Of a stretch of DNA of 64,000 nucleotides, positions 17,532 through 26,759 are shown one piece after another (position 1 is the stretch's first letter; the number at the start of each line of letters is the position of its first letter). The translations under genes and the position numbers were made by a program. Below the pieces are notes generated by a model. The model searched no databases, was not told the DNA's origin, and was given only the letters and a program-made list of their open reading frames with translations. The stretch is from Pseudodonghicola xiamenensis DSM 18339 (GTDB taxonomy: Bacteria; Pseudomonadota; Alphaproteobacteria; Rhodobacterales; Rhodobacteraceae), in assembly GCF_000429365.1 (NCBI RefSeq), contig NZ_AUBS01000003.1, positions 205,966-269,965 on the forward strand, read 5' to 3'.

Positions 17532-17650
17532 GGGGGCTCTGCCCCCGTCGCCCTGACGGGCGCCTCCCCCGCCGTATTTGCGCCGAGAAGAAGGGGCACA
17601 GTGCGTGCTCTTCTTCTCGTGTCAAATACGGCCGCCGGAGGCAGGCGCCC
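17532..17650. repeat. Composite hairpin repeat, full copy 1
   Basis: A perfect hairpin (GGGGGCTCTGCCCCC, 17532-17546) is followed by a long imperfect inverted repeat. Its left arm (about 17556-17593) ends in CGAGAAGAAG, and its right arm (about 17609-17650) runs from CTTCTTCTCG through CAAATACGGCCGCCGGAGG. The same two-part arrangement recurs at 27353-27458. It could act as a terminator downstream of truB. Confidence 0.75.
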
Positions 17651-17660
17651 CGTAGGGGCG

Positions 17661-18566
17661 TTATTGGTTGAAGACCCGGCTCGGGTGCAGCTCACCCGCC
17701 TTGTAGATGCCGACAGCCACCGCCTTGCCATCGAAGGAGGCCCAGCATTCGTCGCCATATTCCACATCCGAAGGCAGTACGATGCCGGGGTTGCCGTTCC
17801 TGAGCTTGGCCGCACCTTCGGGGGTGCATTTCACCTCCGGCAGATCGGCGAGCCCCTTTTCGAGCGGGAGCAGGTATTGATCGAGGTCCGGCGTCTTCGC
17901 CATCTCGTCGATCTGCTCGATGCCCAGCCCGTCTTCGGCGTCGAAGGGGCCCGACCAGATCCGACGCAGCCGCACCACATGGCCATGGCAGCCGAGCACC
18001 GCGCCCAGATCGCGGGCGATGGAGCGGACATAGCCGCCCTTGCCGCAGGTCATCTCGAGCTCGACATGATCGGCGTTGGGCCGGTCGGTCATCACCAGTT
18101 CCTCGACCCAGAGCGGGCGCGCCTCGACCTCGAACTCCTCGCCGTCGCGGGCCAGTTTGTAGGCGCGTTGGCCGTCGATCTTCACGGCGGAGAATTTCGG
18201 CGGCACCTGCATGATGTCGCCGACGAACTGGCCGAGCGCCGCCTTGATCTGATCGTCGGATGGGCGCGCGTCGCTGGTCGCGATCACCTCGCCCTCGGCG
18301 TCGTCGGTATTGGTGGCCTGACCCAGTCGCACGGTAAAGCGATAGGCCTTCAACGCGTCGGTGATGAAGGGAACGGTCTTGGTCGCCTCTCCCAAGGCGA
18401 CGGCAAGGACGCCGGTTGCCTCGGGATCGAGCGTGCCGGCGTGGCCGGCCTTTTTCGCATCGAGCGCCCAACGCACCTTGTTCACCACCGCGGTGGAGGT
18501 AAGGCCTGCGGGTTTGTCGACCACCAGCCAGCCGGAAATATCGCGCCCTTTGCGTTTGCGTGCCAT
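17661..18566 (-). CDS. truB: tRNA pseudouridine(55) synthase
   Basis: Modifies U55 in the T-arm of tRNAs. The 301-aa protein has the [17 protein letters not shown] start and the catalytic D47 in [14 protein letters not shown]. It also has [28 protein letters not shown] and [15 protein letters not shown], followed by a C-terminal PUA-like region. It is the last gene of the rbfA-glycosidase-truB series, 85 bases after the glycosidase gene, which is the common rbfA-truB linkage with an insertion. Confidence 0.96.
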   Translation of the reverse strand: MARKRKGRDISGWLVVDKPAGLTSTAVVNKVRWALDAKKAGHAGTLDPEATGVLAVALGEATKTVPFITDALKAYRFTVRLGQATNTDDAEGEVIATSDARPSDDQIKAALGQFVGDIMQVPPKFSAVKIDGQRAYKLARDGEEFEVEARPLWVEELVMTDRPNADHVELEMTCGKGGYVRSIARDLGAVLGCHGHVVRLRRIWSGPFDAEDGLGIEQIDEMAKTPDLDQYLLPLEKGLADLPEVKCTPEGAAKLRNGNPGIVLPSDVEYGDECWASFDGKAVAVGIYKAGELHPSRVFNQ

Positions 18567-18651
18567 GTCGTCCCCGATGTCATGCGAATGAGGCCGGGGG
18601 CCTAGCCGATGGCGGCGTGTCTGTCAATTTCGCAACCGCTGCAACGCCGGA

Positions 18652-19389
18652 TTACTCGGCGGTCTCCACCACGCCGACGATGGGGCCGAGGGCAAAGCCC
18701 GGGTCGTCGCGATCGATCTGCGGCGCATAGAGCCGTGAGATATTCCCATCGAAATAGAGCGCCTGCGGCAGGTTCAGCTCGTCGCGGAAGAACCGGCCGA
18801 ATTCATGAAAGGTCACCGCATTGCGCGACAGCGCGAAGACCGCGCGGGTCCCCTCGGCACTGGTTCCCACCCCGTTGCGGATATAGCGGGAGCTGCTGTC
18901 GGGCAGGAAGCGCGGGTGCAGCGCACCTTCGATCACCAGCATCGGCCCCGATTGGGTGGCATAGGTGCAACTGGGCTTTTCAGCGATATAGCGCAGGGTC
19001 TCGATCACATCGGCGCGGCCCGGGCGGATACAAAAGACGCCGTTCGGCAGCAGGCCGAAGTTGCCGGGCCCGGCATTGGGAACGACCTGTTTCAGCTCCT
19101 CGCCCCGCTCGACATAGAGGCCGACGGGAGAGCGATCCTGATGATACATGCCGGCATTCATCGCGAAGACCAGCCGCTCGCCCCGCGTCGCCAGCATCGC
19201 GTTGACCGCGCCGAACTGGCCCAGCCCCTGGCCCTGGTCGTCTTTCAGGAACAGGCGCAAGTCCTCCTGCGCGGGGTCAACCTCGCACAGGGTATAACGA
19301 TTGCCTTCGAATTCGGTGTCGCGACACTCTACCGCTCCGGCGGGGGAGGCCAGGGTGAGGCCCAGCAGGATCAGAGCCGCGCGGATCAC
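18652..19389 (-). CDS. Secreted phosphodiester glycosidase family protein (NAGPA/DUF2233)
   Basis: The 245-aa protein has a signal peptide (cleavage likely after SPAGA, about residue 19) and a NAGPA-type domain. Conserved parts are [47 protein letters not shown] and the RNGVGTS...[10 protein letters not shown] segment. The family removes sugars linked by phosphodiesters, and bacterial members are thought to act on wall or capsule glycans in the periplasm. Its start overlaps the rbfA stop in an ATGA, so it is translationally coupled to a ribosome-assembly gene. Substrate unknown. Confidence 0.85.
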   Translation of the reverse strand: MIRAALILLGLTLASPAGAVECRDTEFEGNRYTLCEVDPAQEDLRLFLKDDQGQGLGQFGAVNAMLATRGERLVFAMNAGMYHQDRSPVGLYVERGEELKQVVPNAGPGNFGLLPNGVFCIRPGRADVIETLRYIAEKPSCTYATQSGPMLVIEGALHPRFLPDSSSRYIRNGVGTSAEGTRAVFALSRNAVTFHEFGRFFRDELNLPQALYFDGNISRLYAPQIDRDDPGFALGPIVGVVETAE

Positions 19390-19781
19390 GTGTCCAGATC
19401 GCGGCGCACCGCGTCTTGCGACAGCATGCGGCGGGTTTCGTCCATCTGGTCGAAGGTCTCGTCAAGCTGGAAGCGCAGGTCAGGGGTGAACTTCAGCCCG
19501 GCCTTCTTGCCGATGATGCGCCGCAGTTCGCCCTTGTTGCGGGCCAGAAGCTTGACCACATCCTCCTGCCCCTTGCCGCCCAATGGCAGCACATAGGCAG
19601 TGGCGATCTTCAGGTCGGGGGAGATGCGCACCTCGCCCACGGTGACCGACATGCGGTTGAGGTCGGGGTCATGGATATCGCCACGCGCGAGCACCTCGGC
19701 CAGCGTGCGCCGGATCAGCTCGCTCACCCGCAGTTGGCGCTGCGAGGGGCCGGCCCCCTCATGGAATCTGTTCTTTGTCAT
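19386..19781 (-). CDS. rbfA: 30S ribosome-binding factor A
   Basis: Assembly factor that helps 17S-to-16S rRNA maturation and cold adaptation. The 131-aa single KH-like domain shows [19 protein letters not shown], the strand [24 protein letters not shown], and [17 protein letters not shown]. It is the first leftward gene of the set and is divergent from dapB, with an 88-base gap that must contain both promoters. Full length. Confidence 0.96.
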   Translation of the reverse strand: MTKNRFHEGAGPSQRQLRVSELIRRTLAEVLARGDIHDPDLNRMSVTVGEVRISPDLKIATAYVLPLGGKGQEDVVKLLARNKGELRRIIGKKAGLKFTPDLRFQLDETFDQMDETRRMLSQDAVRRDLDT

Positions 19782-19869
19782 TCTTCCGATCTAGGCGCTT
19801 GTCGGGGCTTTGCCAAGCGGTGCCTGAGGCGGTAGGAGTTTGCGGGACTGACAGCGAAAGGGCGCCGAG

Positions 19870-20679
19870 ATGACAATGAAGCCGGGAATCGTGGTGACCG
19901 GGGCATCGGGCCGGATGGGGCAGATGCTGATCCGGACGGTGGCGGCAAGCGACAAGGCGCATCTGGTCGGCGCGGTTGAACGATCGGGGCATTCCTGGAT
20001 CGGCCGCGATGTCGGCGAGGCGATGGGCGGCGCGCCGCTGGGCGTTACCGTGACCGACCAGCCGCTTGAGGCCTTCGCGCGTGCCCAGGCGGTGATCGAT
20101 TTCACCGCGCCGGAGGCGACGCTGGAATTCGCGGCATTGGCGGCACAGGCGCGGGCGGTGCATGTGATCGGCACCACCGGCATGACGGACGCGCAGATCG
20201 CCAAGCTGGAGCCGGCGGCACGCCATGCGGTGATCATCCGGGCCGGCAACATGAGCCTTGGCGTCAACCTCTTGGTGCAATTGACCAAACGGGTGGCTGC
20301 GGCGCTGGATGAGGATTTCGACATCGAGGTGATCGAGGCGCATCACCGCAACAAGGTCGATGCGCCCTCGGGCACCGCGCTGATGCTGGGCGAGGCCGCG
20401 GCCGAGGGACGCGGCGTCAAACTGGCAGATGTGGCTGACCGGGGCCGCGACGGCATCACCGGCGCGCGCGAACGCGGCCACATCGGATTTTCCGCCATTC
20501 GCGGCGGCGATATCGTGGGCGAGCATGATGTGTTGTTCGCCGCTGATGGGGAGCGGATCATCCTGCGCCATGTCGCGACCGATCGGGCGATCTTTGCCCG
20601 CGGGGCGCTGAAGGCGGCGCTTTGGGGGCAGGATCAGGCGCCAGGCGAATACGATATGGTCGATGTGCTGGGGTTGTGA
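19870..20679 (+). CDS. dapB: 4-hydroxy-tetrahydrodipicolinate reductase
   Basis: NAD(P)H-dependent step of lysine and meso-diaminopimelate synthesis. The 269-aa enzyme has the nucleotide-binding [13 protein letters not shown], the GTTGMTDAQ loop and APAxNMS-like [10 protein letters not shown]. The catalytic and substrate-binding signature [15 protein letters not shown] is also present. The start ATG follows AAAGGG. It appears monocistronic, with a weak hairpin after it. Confidence 0.97.
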   Translation: MTMKPGIVVTGASGRMGQMLIRTVAASDKAHLVGAVERSGHSWIGRDVGEAMGGAPLGVTVTDQPLEAFARAQAVIDFTAPEATLEFAALAAQARAVHVIGTTGMTDAQIAKLEPAARHAVIIRAGNMSLGVNLLVQLTKRVAAALDEDFDIEVIEAHHRNKVDAPSGTALMLGEAAAEGRGVKLADVADRGRDGITGARERGHIGFSAIRGGDIVGEHDVLFAADGERIILRHVATDRAIFARGALKAALWGQDQAPGEYDMVDVLGL

Positions 20680-20696
20680 CCCCGGCGGAACGTTTC

Positions 20697-20722
20697 GGGG
20701 CGATCCGGTCGCGAATCGCCCC
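20697..20722. terminator. Hairpin between convergent dapB and the winged-helix gene
   Basis: GGGGCGAT and its complement flank a ten-base loop just after dapB and seven bases before the end of the opposing gene. There is no T-run, so the terminator function is only plausible. Confidence 0.4.
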
Positions 20723-20728
20723 GATCGT

Positions 20729-21451
20729 TCAGACCATGCGGATCACGTCTTTTTCGATCGCGAGCATGTATCCGCGCCGGGCGATGGTCTTAACCAGAAG
20801 TTCGCTGATCATCTGATTGCCCAGGGTGTCGCGTAGCCGCTTGATTCGGGTGGCGCCGGCGGCCTCTTCGCAATCGGCGGTATCGCGGCCCGAGATCATC
20901 GCTTCGATCTCAACGCCTGACAGAACCTCGTCATCGAGCCGCGCCTCGGCCAGAACCGCCAGGGTCTCCATCGCCGCGGCGGTCAGCTTGAACCCCATGT
21001 TGTTGAGATAGACGGTATTCTCCTCCCGGCTGATCAGCAGGGAATTGACCTGGATGCCCGCACGTTCGACCTGCGCCATGCGGCGGTTGAGGCCGGCCAG
21101 CAGCACCAGGAACACCAGGGCGGCCACCATCATCGCGGTGGCGAAGACCAGTAAAACGAAGATCACCATCCGATAGCTTGCCAGCGTGTCGGAAAAGGCG
21201 GTGCCGGACTGGGCGAGGATTTCCAGAAGCTTGATCTCGGCCTCTGTCGTCAGATCGGTTTCGACAAAAAGCTTTTCGACCTGTGCGTTGAAGGCATTGG
21301 CATCGGGCAGTGTCAGCAGCAGCAGCCCGCCGGCGGCTGCCAGAATCGCCACGATGGTCGCGATGCCCCAGGCGACCACGCGGCCCCCGGGAAAGCCGCG
21401 CCCGCGCGGCCGGCCAGATCGTTCAGAACCTGAGGAAGAAACGTCCGGCAT
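20729..21451 (-). CDS. Membrane-anchored winged-helix (OmpR/PhoB-type) regulator
   Basis: The 240-aa protein has a basic N-terminus, a membrane helix (about 25-48), a 45-residue probably periplasmic loop and a second helix (about 94-119). The cytosolic C-terminal half resembles the Trans_reg_C winged helix: LTAAAMETLAVLAEA, LSGVEIEAMI, then ATRIKRLRDTLGNQMISELLVKTIARRGYML. It has no receiver domain. Unlike ToxR/CadC, the DNA-binding domain follows rather than precedes the membrane part. The start at 21451 has GGGGAGGAAGG just upstream and overlaps the end of the secreted-protein gene by 29 bases. Target genes are unknown. Confidence 0.75.
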   Translation of the reverse strand: MPDVSSSGSERSGRPRGRGFPGGRVVAWGIATIVAILAAAGGLLLLTLPDANAFNAQVEKLFVETDLTTEAEIKLLEILAQSGTAFSDTLASYRMVIFVLLVFATAMMVAALVFLVLLAGLNRRMAQVERAGIQVNSLLISREENTVYLNNMGFKLTAAAMETLAVLAEARLDDEVLSGVEIEAMISGRDTADCEEAAGATRIKRLRDTLGNQMISELLVKTIARRGYMLAIEKDVIRMV

Positions 21452-21713
21452 TCGCCTTCCTCCCCTCAAGCCCGTCGGGGCCGAAGACCGACACCACGTT
21501 GAGCAGTGTCCAACCATTTTGTCTGAGCCGCGCCGAAACTTCCGCCCTGGCGGATTGTCGATCGCAGCTCTGCTGAAGCTGCATGACGCCGTAATGCAGC
21601 TTCAGCGGATTGTCCCGCTTGGCCTTGTAATCGGCGAAACACTCCGCCGCCGAGGCGGGAAGCGCAGCCAGAAGACCCAGCATGAGGACGAGGGAAAGGG
21701 TGATCTGTTTCAT
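21423..21713 (-). CDS. Small secreted protein upstream of the membrane regulator
   Basis: The 96-aa protein has a clear signal peptide (cleavage likely after ALPASA, near residue 22). The mature part is about 73 residues, with two cysteines (C25 and C50) that could pair, and ends in GRKANAGRFFLRF. I do not recognise a family. Its last 29 bases overlap the start of the membrane-anchored winged-helix gene and contain that gene's ribosome-binding site. The two are therefore expected to be translationally coupled and functionally linked, for example as a periplasmic ligand or modulator. Confidence 0.7.
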   Translation of the reverse strand: MKQITLSLVLMLGLLAALPASAAECFADYKAKRDNPLKLHYGVMQLQQSCDRQSARAEVSARLRQNGWTLLNVVSVFGPDGLEGRKANAGRFFLRF

Positions 21714-21887
21714 GGGGCCATCCTGCCGTGACTGCAGCGGTTATTCAATAACCACAGGGTCTTGGGGTCTTTGATATCAGATAACAAGGGGCTGTTATTG
21801 CCTGTCTTGCGGGGGGAAGGGCAGGGTCGGGGCATCCAAGACTTCGGCCACCCCGGTCGGAGGTCTCACGCAGAAAGGAGCCCCCTC

Positions 21888-22313
21888 ATGCACCGCAAAT
21901 TCATCGCTCTGGTTTCGGGTCTGGCCGTTGCTGTCGCCCTGACCGCCGCCAGCACCGCCCCCGCCCGCGCCGACAACGATGCCGCCAAGGTTCTGGCCGG
22001 GATCGCCGCGCTGGCGATCATTGGCGCCGCGATCGACAACAACAACCGTTCGACTGTGGTCGAACGCCAGGTGATCGTGCCGCCGCGCCCGGCCTATGGC
22101 TATGCGCGTCCGGTCTATGCGCCGCCGCGGACCGTCTATGTGCAACCGCAGCGCAATGTCTATGTGCAGCGCAATGTGGTCCGGCATGTCGACAAGAACG
22201 TCTATCGGCAGGTCAACAGGCATGTGAACAAACGCGTGGATGCGCGGGTCGACAAACATGTGAAGGTCTATCGCCAGCAGCCCGGTCGGCCGTTCCACGA
22301 GAATCGGCGCTGA
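21888..22313 (+). CDS. Small basic secreted protein with valine/tyrosine/arginine repeats
   Basis: The 141-aa protein begins with a signal peptide (cleavage near PARA, residue 27) followed by a short hydrophobic stretch (AAKVLAGIAALAIIGAAI). Its second half is low-complexity: a Pro/Tyr-rich part and then a repeated VxRxV/VDKxV pattern up to the basic end. ATG 21888 has AAAGGAG upstream; earlier in-frame codons are unsupported. A strong terminator follows. No family recognised; it could be an envelope-associated protein. Confidence 0.75.
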   Translation: MHRKFIALVSGLAVAVALTAASTAPARADNDAAKVLAGIAALAIIGAAIDNNNRSTVVERQVIVPPRPAYGYARPVYAPPRTVYVQPQRNVYVQRNVVRHVDKNVYRQVNRHVNKRVDARVDKHVKVYRQQPGRPFHENRR

Positions 22314-22341
22314 ACCTCGCTTTCCTCCTCTTGGCGCCACG

Positions 22342-22368
22342 GGGCGGCCCCATCGGGCCGCCCTTTTT
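22342..22368 (+). terminator. Intrinsic terminator of the small basic secreted protein gene
   Basis: A nine-base perfect stem (GGGCGGCCC and its complement) with a short loop is followed by five Ts, 29 bases past the stop codon. Confidence 0.9.
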
Positions 22369-22583
22369 GTCACATCTGACCCGTGGTTTCCCGGCGGGGG
22401 AGTTGCAACCGTCCCGGCAATGCCGTTTGATACGGCTATTCAGACTCGGACAGGACCCGCAGCGGCGTTTTGGCCCCGTATATTTCTCGGGAGAGCCCGC
22501 CGCTTGGTGCATTGGCGCCGCCGCCGTATTGAGGGCGACGACAGGGCCCTGCCCAATCAAACAGACATGAACGGGCGGGCGGA

Positions 22584-23846
22584 ATGAAACCCAAGCTTTT
22601 GACGACTCTGAAAACCTATACCGTGCCGGAGTTCGGTGCCGATGTGTTGGCCGGTATCACCGTGGCGATGGTGGCCCTGCCGCTGAGCCTGGCGATCGCC
22701 ATCGCTTCGGGGGCCGAGCCGGCGGCGGGGCTGATCACCGCCATCGTCGCGGGGTTCCTGATTTCGGCCTTCGGCGGCAGCCGGGTGCAGATCGGCGGGC
22801 CGACCGGTGCCTTTATCGTGGTGGTCTATGGGGTGATCGCTCAGCACGGCTATGACGGGCTGGTGCTGGCGACGCTGATGGCCGGGCTGATCCTGATCGT
22901 GGCCGGCTGGCTGCGGGCCGGCAGCCTGATCGCCTTCGTCCCTGAACCGGTGATCAACGGTTTTACCATCGGCATCGGGGTGATCATCGGCTTCGGCCAG
23001 ATCTCGAACTTCTTCGGGTTGAGCCTGGTGCATGAGCCGGCCGATTTCATCGAGAAGATCCCGGCGCTCTGGGCTGCCCGGGATACGGTCAACTGGCAAA
23101 GCTTCGGCATCGGTCTTCTGACCATGGTGGCCATCGTGGCGCTGCGGCGGCTGTTCCCGCGATTCCCCGGGCTGATCGTGGCGGTGGGGATCGGGTCGGC
23201 GCTGGCGGCGCTTCTGGTGCTGCCGGTCGACACCATCTTTTCCCGCTTCGGCGCCTTGCCCGACCGGTTGCCGGTGCCGCATCTGCCTGCGATCAGCTAT
23301 GCCCGGGTGATCGAACTGCTGCCCTCGGCGGCGGTGATCGCCTTCCTCGCGGGGGTCGAATCGCTGTTGTCGGCGATGGTGGCGGATCGGATGATCGGTG
23401 GCCATCACCGCCCCAATGCCGAGGTTCTGGCCCAAGGCATCGCCAATGTCGGGTCGTCTTTGTTCGGCGGGTTGCCGGCGACCGGGGCGATCGCGCGCAC
23501 TGCCACCAACGTGCGCGCGGGTGGCAAGACCCCGGTGGCCGGCATCGTGCATGCCTTGACGATTCTGGTGGTGATGATGGTGGCGGCGCCGCTGGCCGGC
23601 TATCTGGCGATGCCGGCGCTGGCGGCGCTTTTGATGCTGACCGCCTGGAACATGACCGAGCCGCACAAGTGGCGCGACTACATGAAAGCGCGGCCTTCGG
23701 ATCGGGTGCTGCTGTTGTTGACCCTGGTGCTGACCGTGGTGGCCGATCTGACCGTGGCCATTGGTGTCGGCGTCGCCGTCGGCCTGGCGCTGCGGCTCAG
23801 ACGGCGCGAGGTGCCGCCGGCCGATTGGCACACGCCTGACCGCTGA
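22584..23846 (+). CDS. SulP-family inorganic anion transporter without STAS domain
   Basis: The 420-aa inner-membrane protein has about 11-12 helices. Family features are ADVLAGITVAMVALPLSLAIAIASG, GGSRVQIGGPTGAFIVVVYG, FTIGIGVIIGFGQI, then VESLLSAMVADRMIGGHHRPNAEVLAQGIANVGSSLFGG and PATGAIARTATNVRAGGKTPVAGI. Members carry sulfate, bicarbonate or other anions. The usual C-terminal cytoplasmic STAS domain is missing: the protein ends about 20 residues after the last helix. No carbonic anhydrase or sulfate gene is adjacent. The anion is undetermined. Confidence 0.9.
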   Translation: MKPKLLTTLKTYTVPEFGADVLAGITVAMVALPLSLAIAIASGAEPAAGLITAIVAGFLISAFGGSRVQIGGPTGAFIVVVYGVIAQHGYDGLVLATLMAGLILIVAGWLRAGSLIAFVPEPVINGFTIGIGVIIGFGQISNFFGLSLVHEPADFIEKIPALWAARDTVNWQSFGIGLLTMVAIVALRRLFPRFPGLIVAVGIGSALAALLVLPVDTIFSRFGALPDRLPVPHLPAISYARVIELLPSAAVIAFLAGVESLLSAMVADRMIGGHHRPNAEVLAQGIANVGSSLFGGLPATGAIARTATNVRAGGKTPVAGIVHALTILVVMMVAAPLAGYLAMPALAALLMLTAWNMTEPHKWRDYMKARPSDRVLLLLTLVLTVVADLTVAIGVGVAVGLALRLRRREVPPADWHTPDR

Positions 23847-23887
23847 TCCCCCTTGCGTTGCCCCGTCCTGCGGGGCAGCAACGACAC

Positions 23888-24520
23888 ATGAGCACCCCTG
23901 ATTATCATCTGGAGGAAGAGCTGCACGCGCAGGGCTTCCTCCGTGTTGCCGGCGTTGACGAGGTTGGTCGTGGCCCGATCGCCGGCCCGGTCACCGCCGC
24001 CGCCGTCATCCTGTCCCCCGGGGCTATCCCTGAGGGACTGAACGATTCCAAGCAATTGACAGCCCGCCGCCGCGAGGCGCTGGAACAGGCGCTGATTACG
24101 GCGGCCGAGGTCTCCATCGCCCATGCCAGTGTCGAGGAGATCGACGAGATCAACATCCTGCGCGCCAGCCATCTGGCGATGGAGCGCGCGGTGGCCGCGC
24201 TGGATCCGCCGCCCGATTTTCTGCTGATCGACGGCAACATGATTCCCCGCGGTCTGACAATTCCGGCGCGTGCCGTGGTGAAGGGTGACGCGACTTCAGT
24301 GTCGATCTCGGCAGCCTCGATCATGGCCAAGACCTGCCGTGATCGGCTGATGGTGGATTTGGCGCAACACTACCCCGGCTACGGCTGGGAGACCAACGCG
24401 GGCTACCCCTCCAAGAGCCACAAAAACGCGCTCCGAGATTTGGGGATAACCCCACATCATAGGCGTTCGTTCAAGCCTGTGCACAACATCTTGTATCAAG
24501 GCAAATCAGTAAGTAGCTGA
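23888..24520 (+). CDS. rnhB: Ribonuclease HII
   Basis: Cleaves RNA in RNA-DNA hybrids and removes misincorporated ribonucleotides. The 210-aa protein has the metal-binding D24-E25 in AGVDEVGRGPIAGPV. Further conserved elements are LNDSKQLTARRRE, LLIDGN, the KGDATSVSISAASIMAKTCRD motif with the third acidic residue, and GYPSKSH...GITPHHRRSF. ATG 23888 is chosen over an in-frame upstream codon at 23858, since the family begins here. Immediately upstream of ccrM, as often in alphaproteobacteria. Confidence 0.95.
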   Translation: MSTPDYHLEEELHAQGFLRVAGVDEVGRGPIAGPVTAAAVILSPGAIPEGLNDSKQLTARRREALEQALITAAEVSIAHASVEEIDEINILRASHLAMERAVAALDPPPDFLLIDGNMIPRGLTIPARAVVKGDATSVSISAASIMAKTCRDRLMVDLAQHYPGYGWETNAGYPSKSHKNALRDLGITPHHRRSFKPVHNILYQGKSVSS

Positions 24521-24557
24521 TTCAAAAAAGAAATTGACGAAGAATCACGATTGACTC
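24519..24557. promoter_or_regulatory. ccrM upstream region with three GANTC sites
   Basis: GATTC (24519-24523), GAATC (24542-24546) and GACTC (24553-24557) lie within 39 bases in the AT-rich 91-base gap before ccrM. GANTC is the CcrM target, and in Caulobacter such sites tune ccrM transcription. A TTGACG at 24534 is a possible -35, but I cannot identify a convincing -10. Confidence 0.6.
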
Positions 24558-24602
24558 ATCTTTACTGCTAATATGCGAGCGCGAAAACGCGCCGTTCTAT
24601 GA

Positions 24603-25718
<1,116 letters not shown>

Positions 25719-25777
25719 TCCGGCATTTTCCGAATACCGCCAGTGTCCCGTGGCCAATCCCGGGACACTAACCTGTG

Positions 25778-25810
25778 CCCCGCCCTCGTGGCGGGGTCTT
25801 TTTGTTTTTG
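25778..25810 (+). terminator. Intrinsic terminator of ccrM
   Basis: A seven-base stem (CCCCGCC/GGCGGGG) with a five-base loop is followed by TCTTTTTGTTTTTG. Just before it, a second hairpin is formed by AGTGTCCCG (25742-25750) and its complement (25761-25769). Confidence 0.9.
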
Positions 25811-25940
25811 GGGGGCGGCGTGGCGTGTGGCGGGATGTTGCCGTGGTGCGCCTTCGGGGCCTCGCCCCCTGCCATTCTCCGCTTGGCCCGGCTAGGAATG
25901 GCCATCCGTTCTTTCCAGTCTCGAAGGGGGCGCAAAGAAG

Positions 25941-26756
25941 ATGAGCGACAGCGAAGGCGGCCATCCCGATCGACAGGTGCGGCGCATGTCGGGCCTCGTC
26001 CCGCACGCCTCGTCCGCGGAGATGCCCGCGAAATACACGCAGGCGGTGCTCCGGCGTCACAAGCGCGAAGGCATGGAACTCGCGGTGCGTGCGCGTTGGC
26101 TCGCTCTCGCGGTGATCGCCGTCTTCATGGTCTTTGTGATCCCGCATTGGCAGGTCCTGTTCTATCACGGCATCCTCGCGCTTCTGGCGCTGAACGGTTG
26201 GCTGATCCGGCGGGTCGGTCGTGTCGGTCAGTCCCGGGCCGAGCTGACGCTGATCTTCGCCGATCTGGCGATCCTGACCCTGGGCATCGTGCTGCCCAAT
26301 CCGCTGGCCGACGACAGCCTGCCGCTGGCGATGCATTATCGCTACGGCAATTTCATCTATTTCTTCGTGCTTCTGGCGGCGGGGACGCTGGCATTCTCCT
26401 GGCGCACGGTGATCGCGATCGGCACATGGACCGCCGCGATGTGGATCCTCGCGATGACGGCGGTCTGGTGGCTGGCGCCGATATATCCCGACCTGACGCT
26501 GGCGGTCCAACGCGCCTTTGCCGGGGCCTCCCCCGACCTGGTCGCGGCGCTCGATCCGAACTCGATCGAGATGCGGATCAGGATACAGGAGGTCGTGGTC
26601 TTCCTGATTGTTGCGGTGACGCTGGCATTTTCATCCCGCCGGTTCGATCAGCTACTGGTGGAAAATGCCGCATTGGAACGCGCCCGGGCGAATCTCTCGC
26701 GGTATTTTTCGCCTAATGTGGTCGAAGATCTGTCCCGGAACGATGAGCCCCTGTAG
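25941..26756 (+). CDS. Class III adenylate/guanylate cyclase, membrane half (cut by amber codon)
   Basis: The 271-aa product has about six membrane helices (residues 50-230), then a helical linker with ERARANLSRYFSPNVVEDLSRNDEPL. That linker normally leads straight into the catalytic domain of membrane cyclases. The frame stops at TAG (26754-26756), and the same frame then continues with KVRRQDVAVLF, the start of the cyclase domain. A single C-to-T change (CAG to TAG) would explain it. As it stands this half has no catalytic part. It may be a pseudogene, a readthrough product or a sequencing error. Confidence 0.75.
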   Translation: MSDSEGGHPDRQVRRMSGLVPHASSAEMPAKYTQAVLRRHKREGMELAVRARWLALAVIAVFMVFVIPHWQVLFYHGILALLALNGWLIRRVGRVGQSRAELTLIFADLAILTLGIVLPNPLADDSLPLAMHYRYGNFIYFFVLLAAGTLAFSWRTVIAIGTWTAAMWILAMTAVWWLAPIYPDLTLAVQRAFAGASPDLVAALDPNSIEMRIRIQEVVVFLIVAVTLAFSSRRFDQLLVENAALERARANLSRYFSPNVVEDLSRNDEPL

Positions 26757-26759
26757 AAG

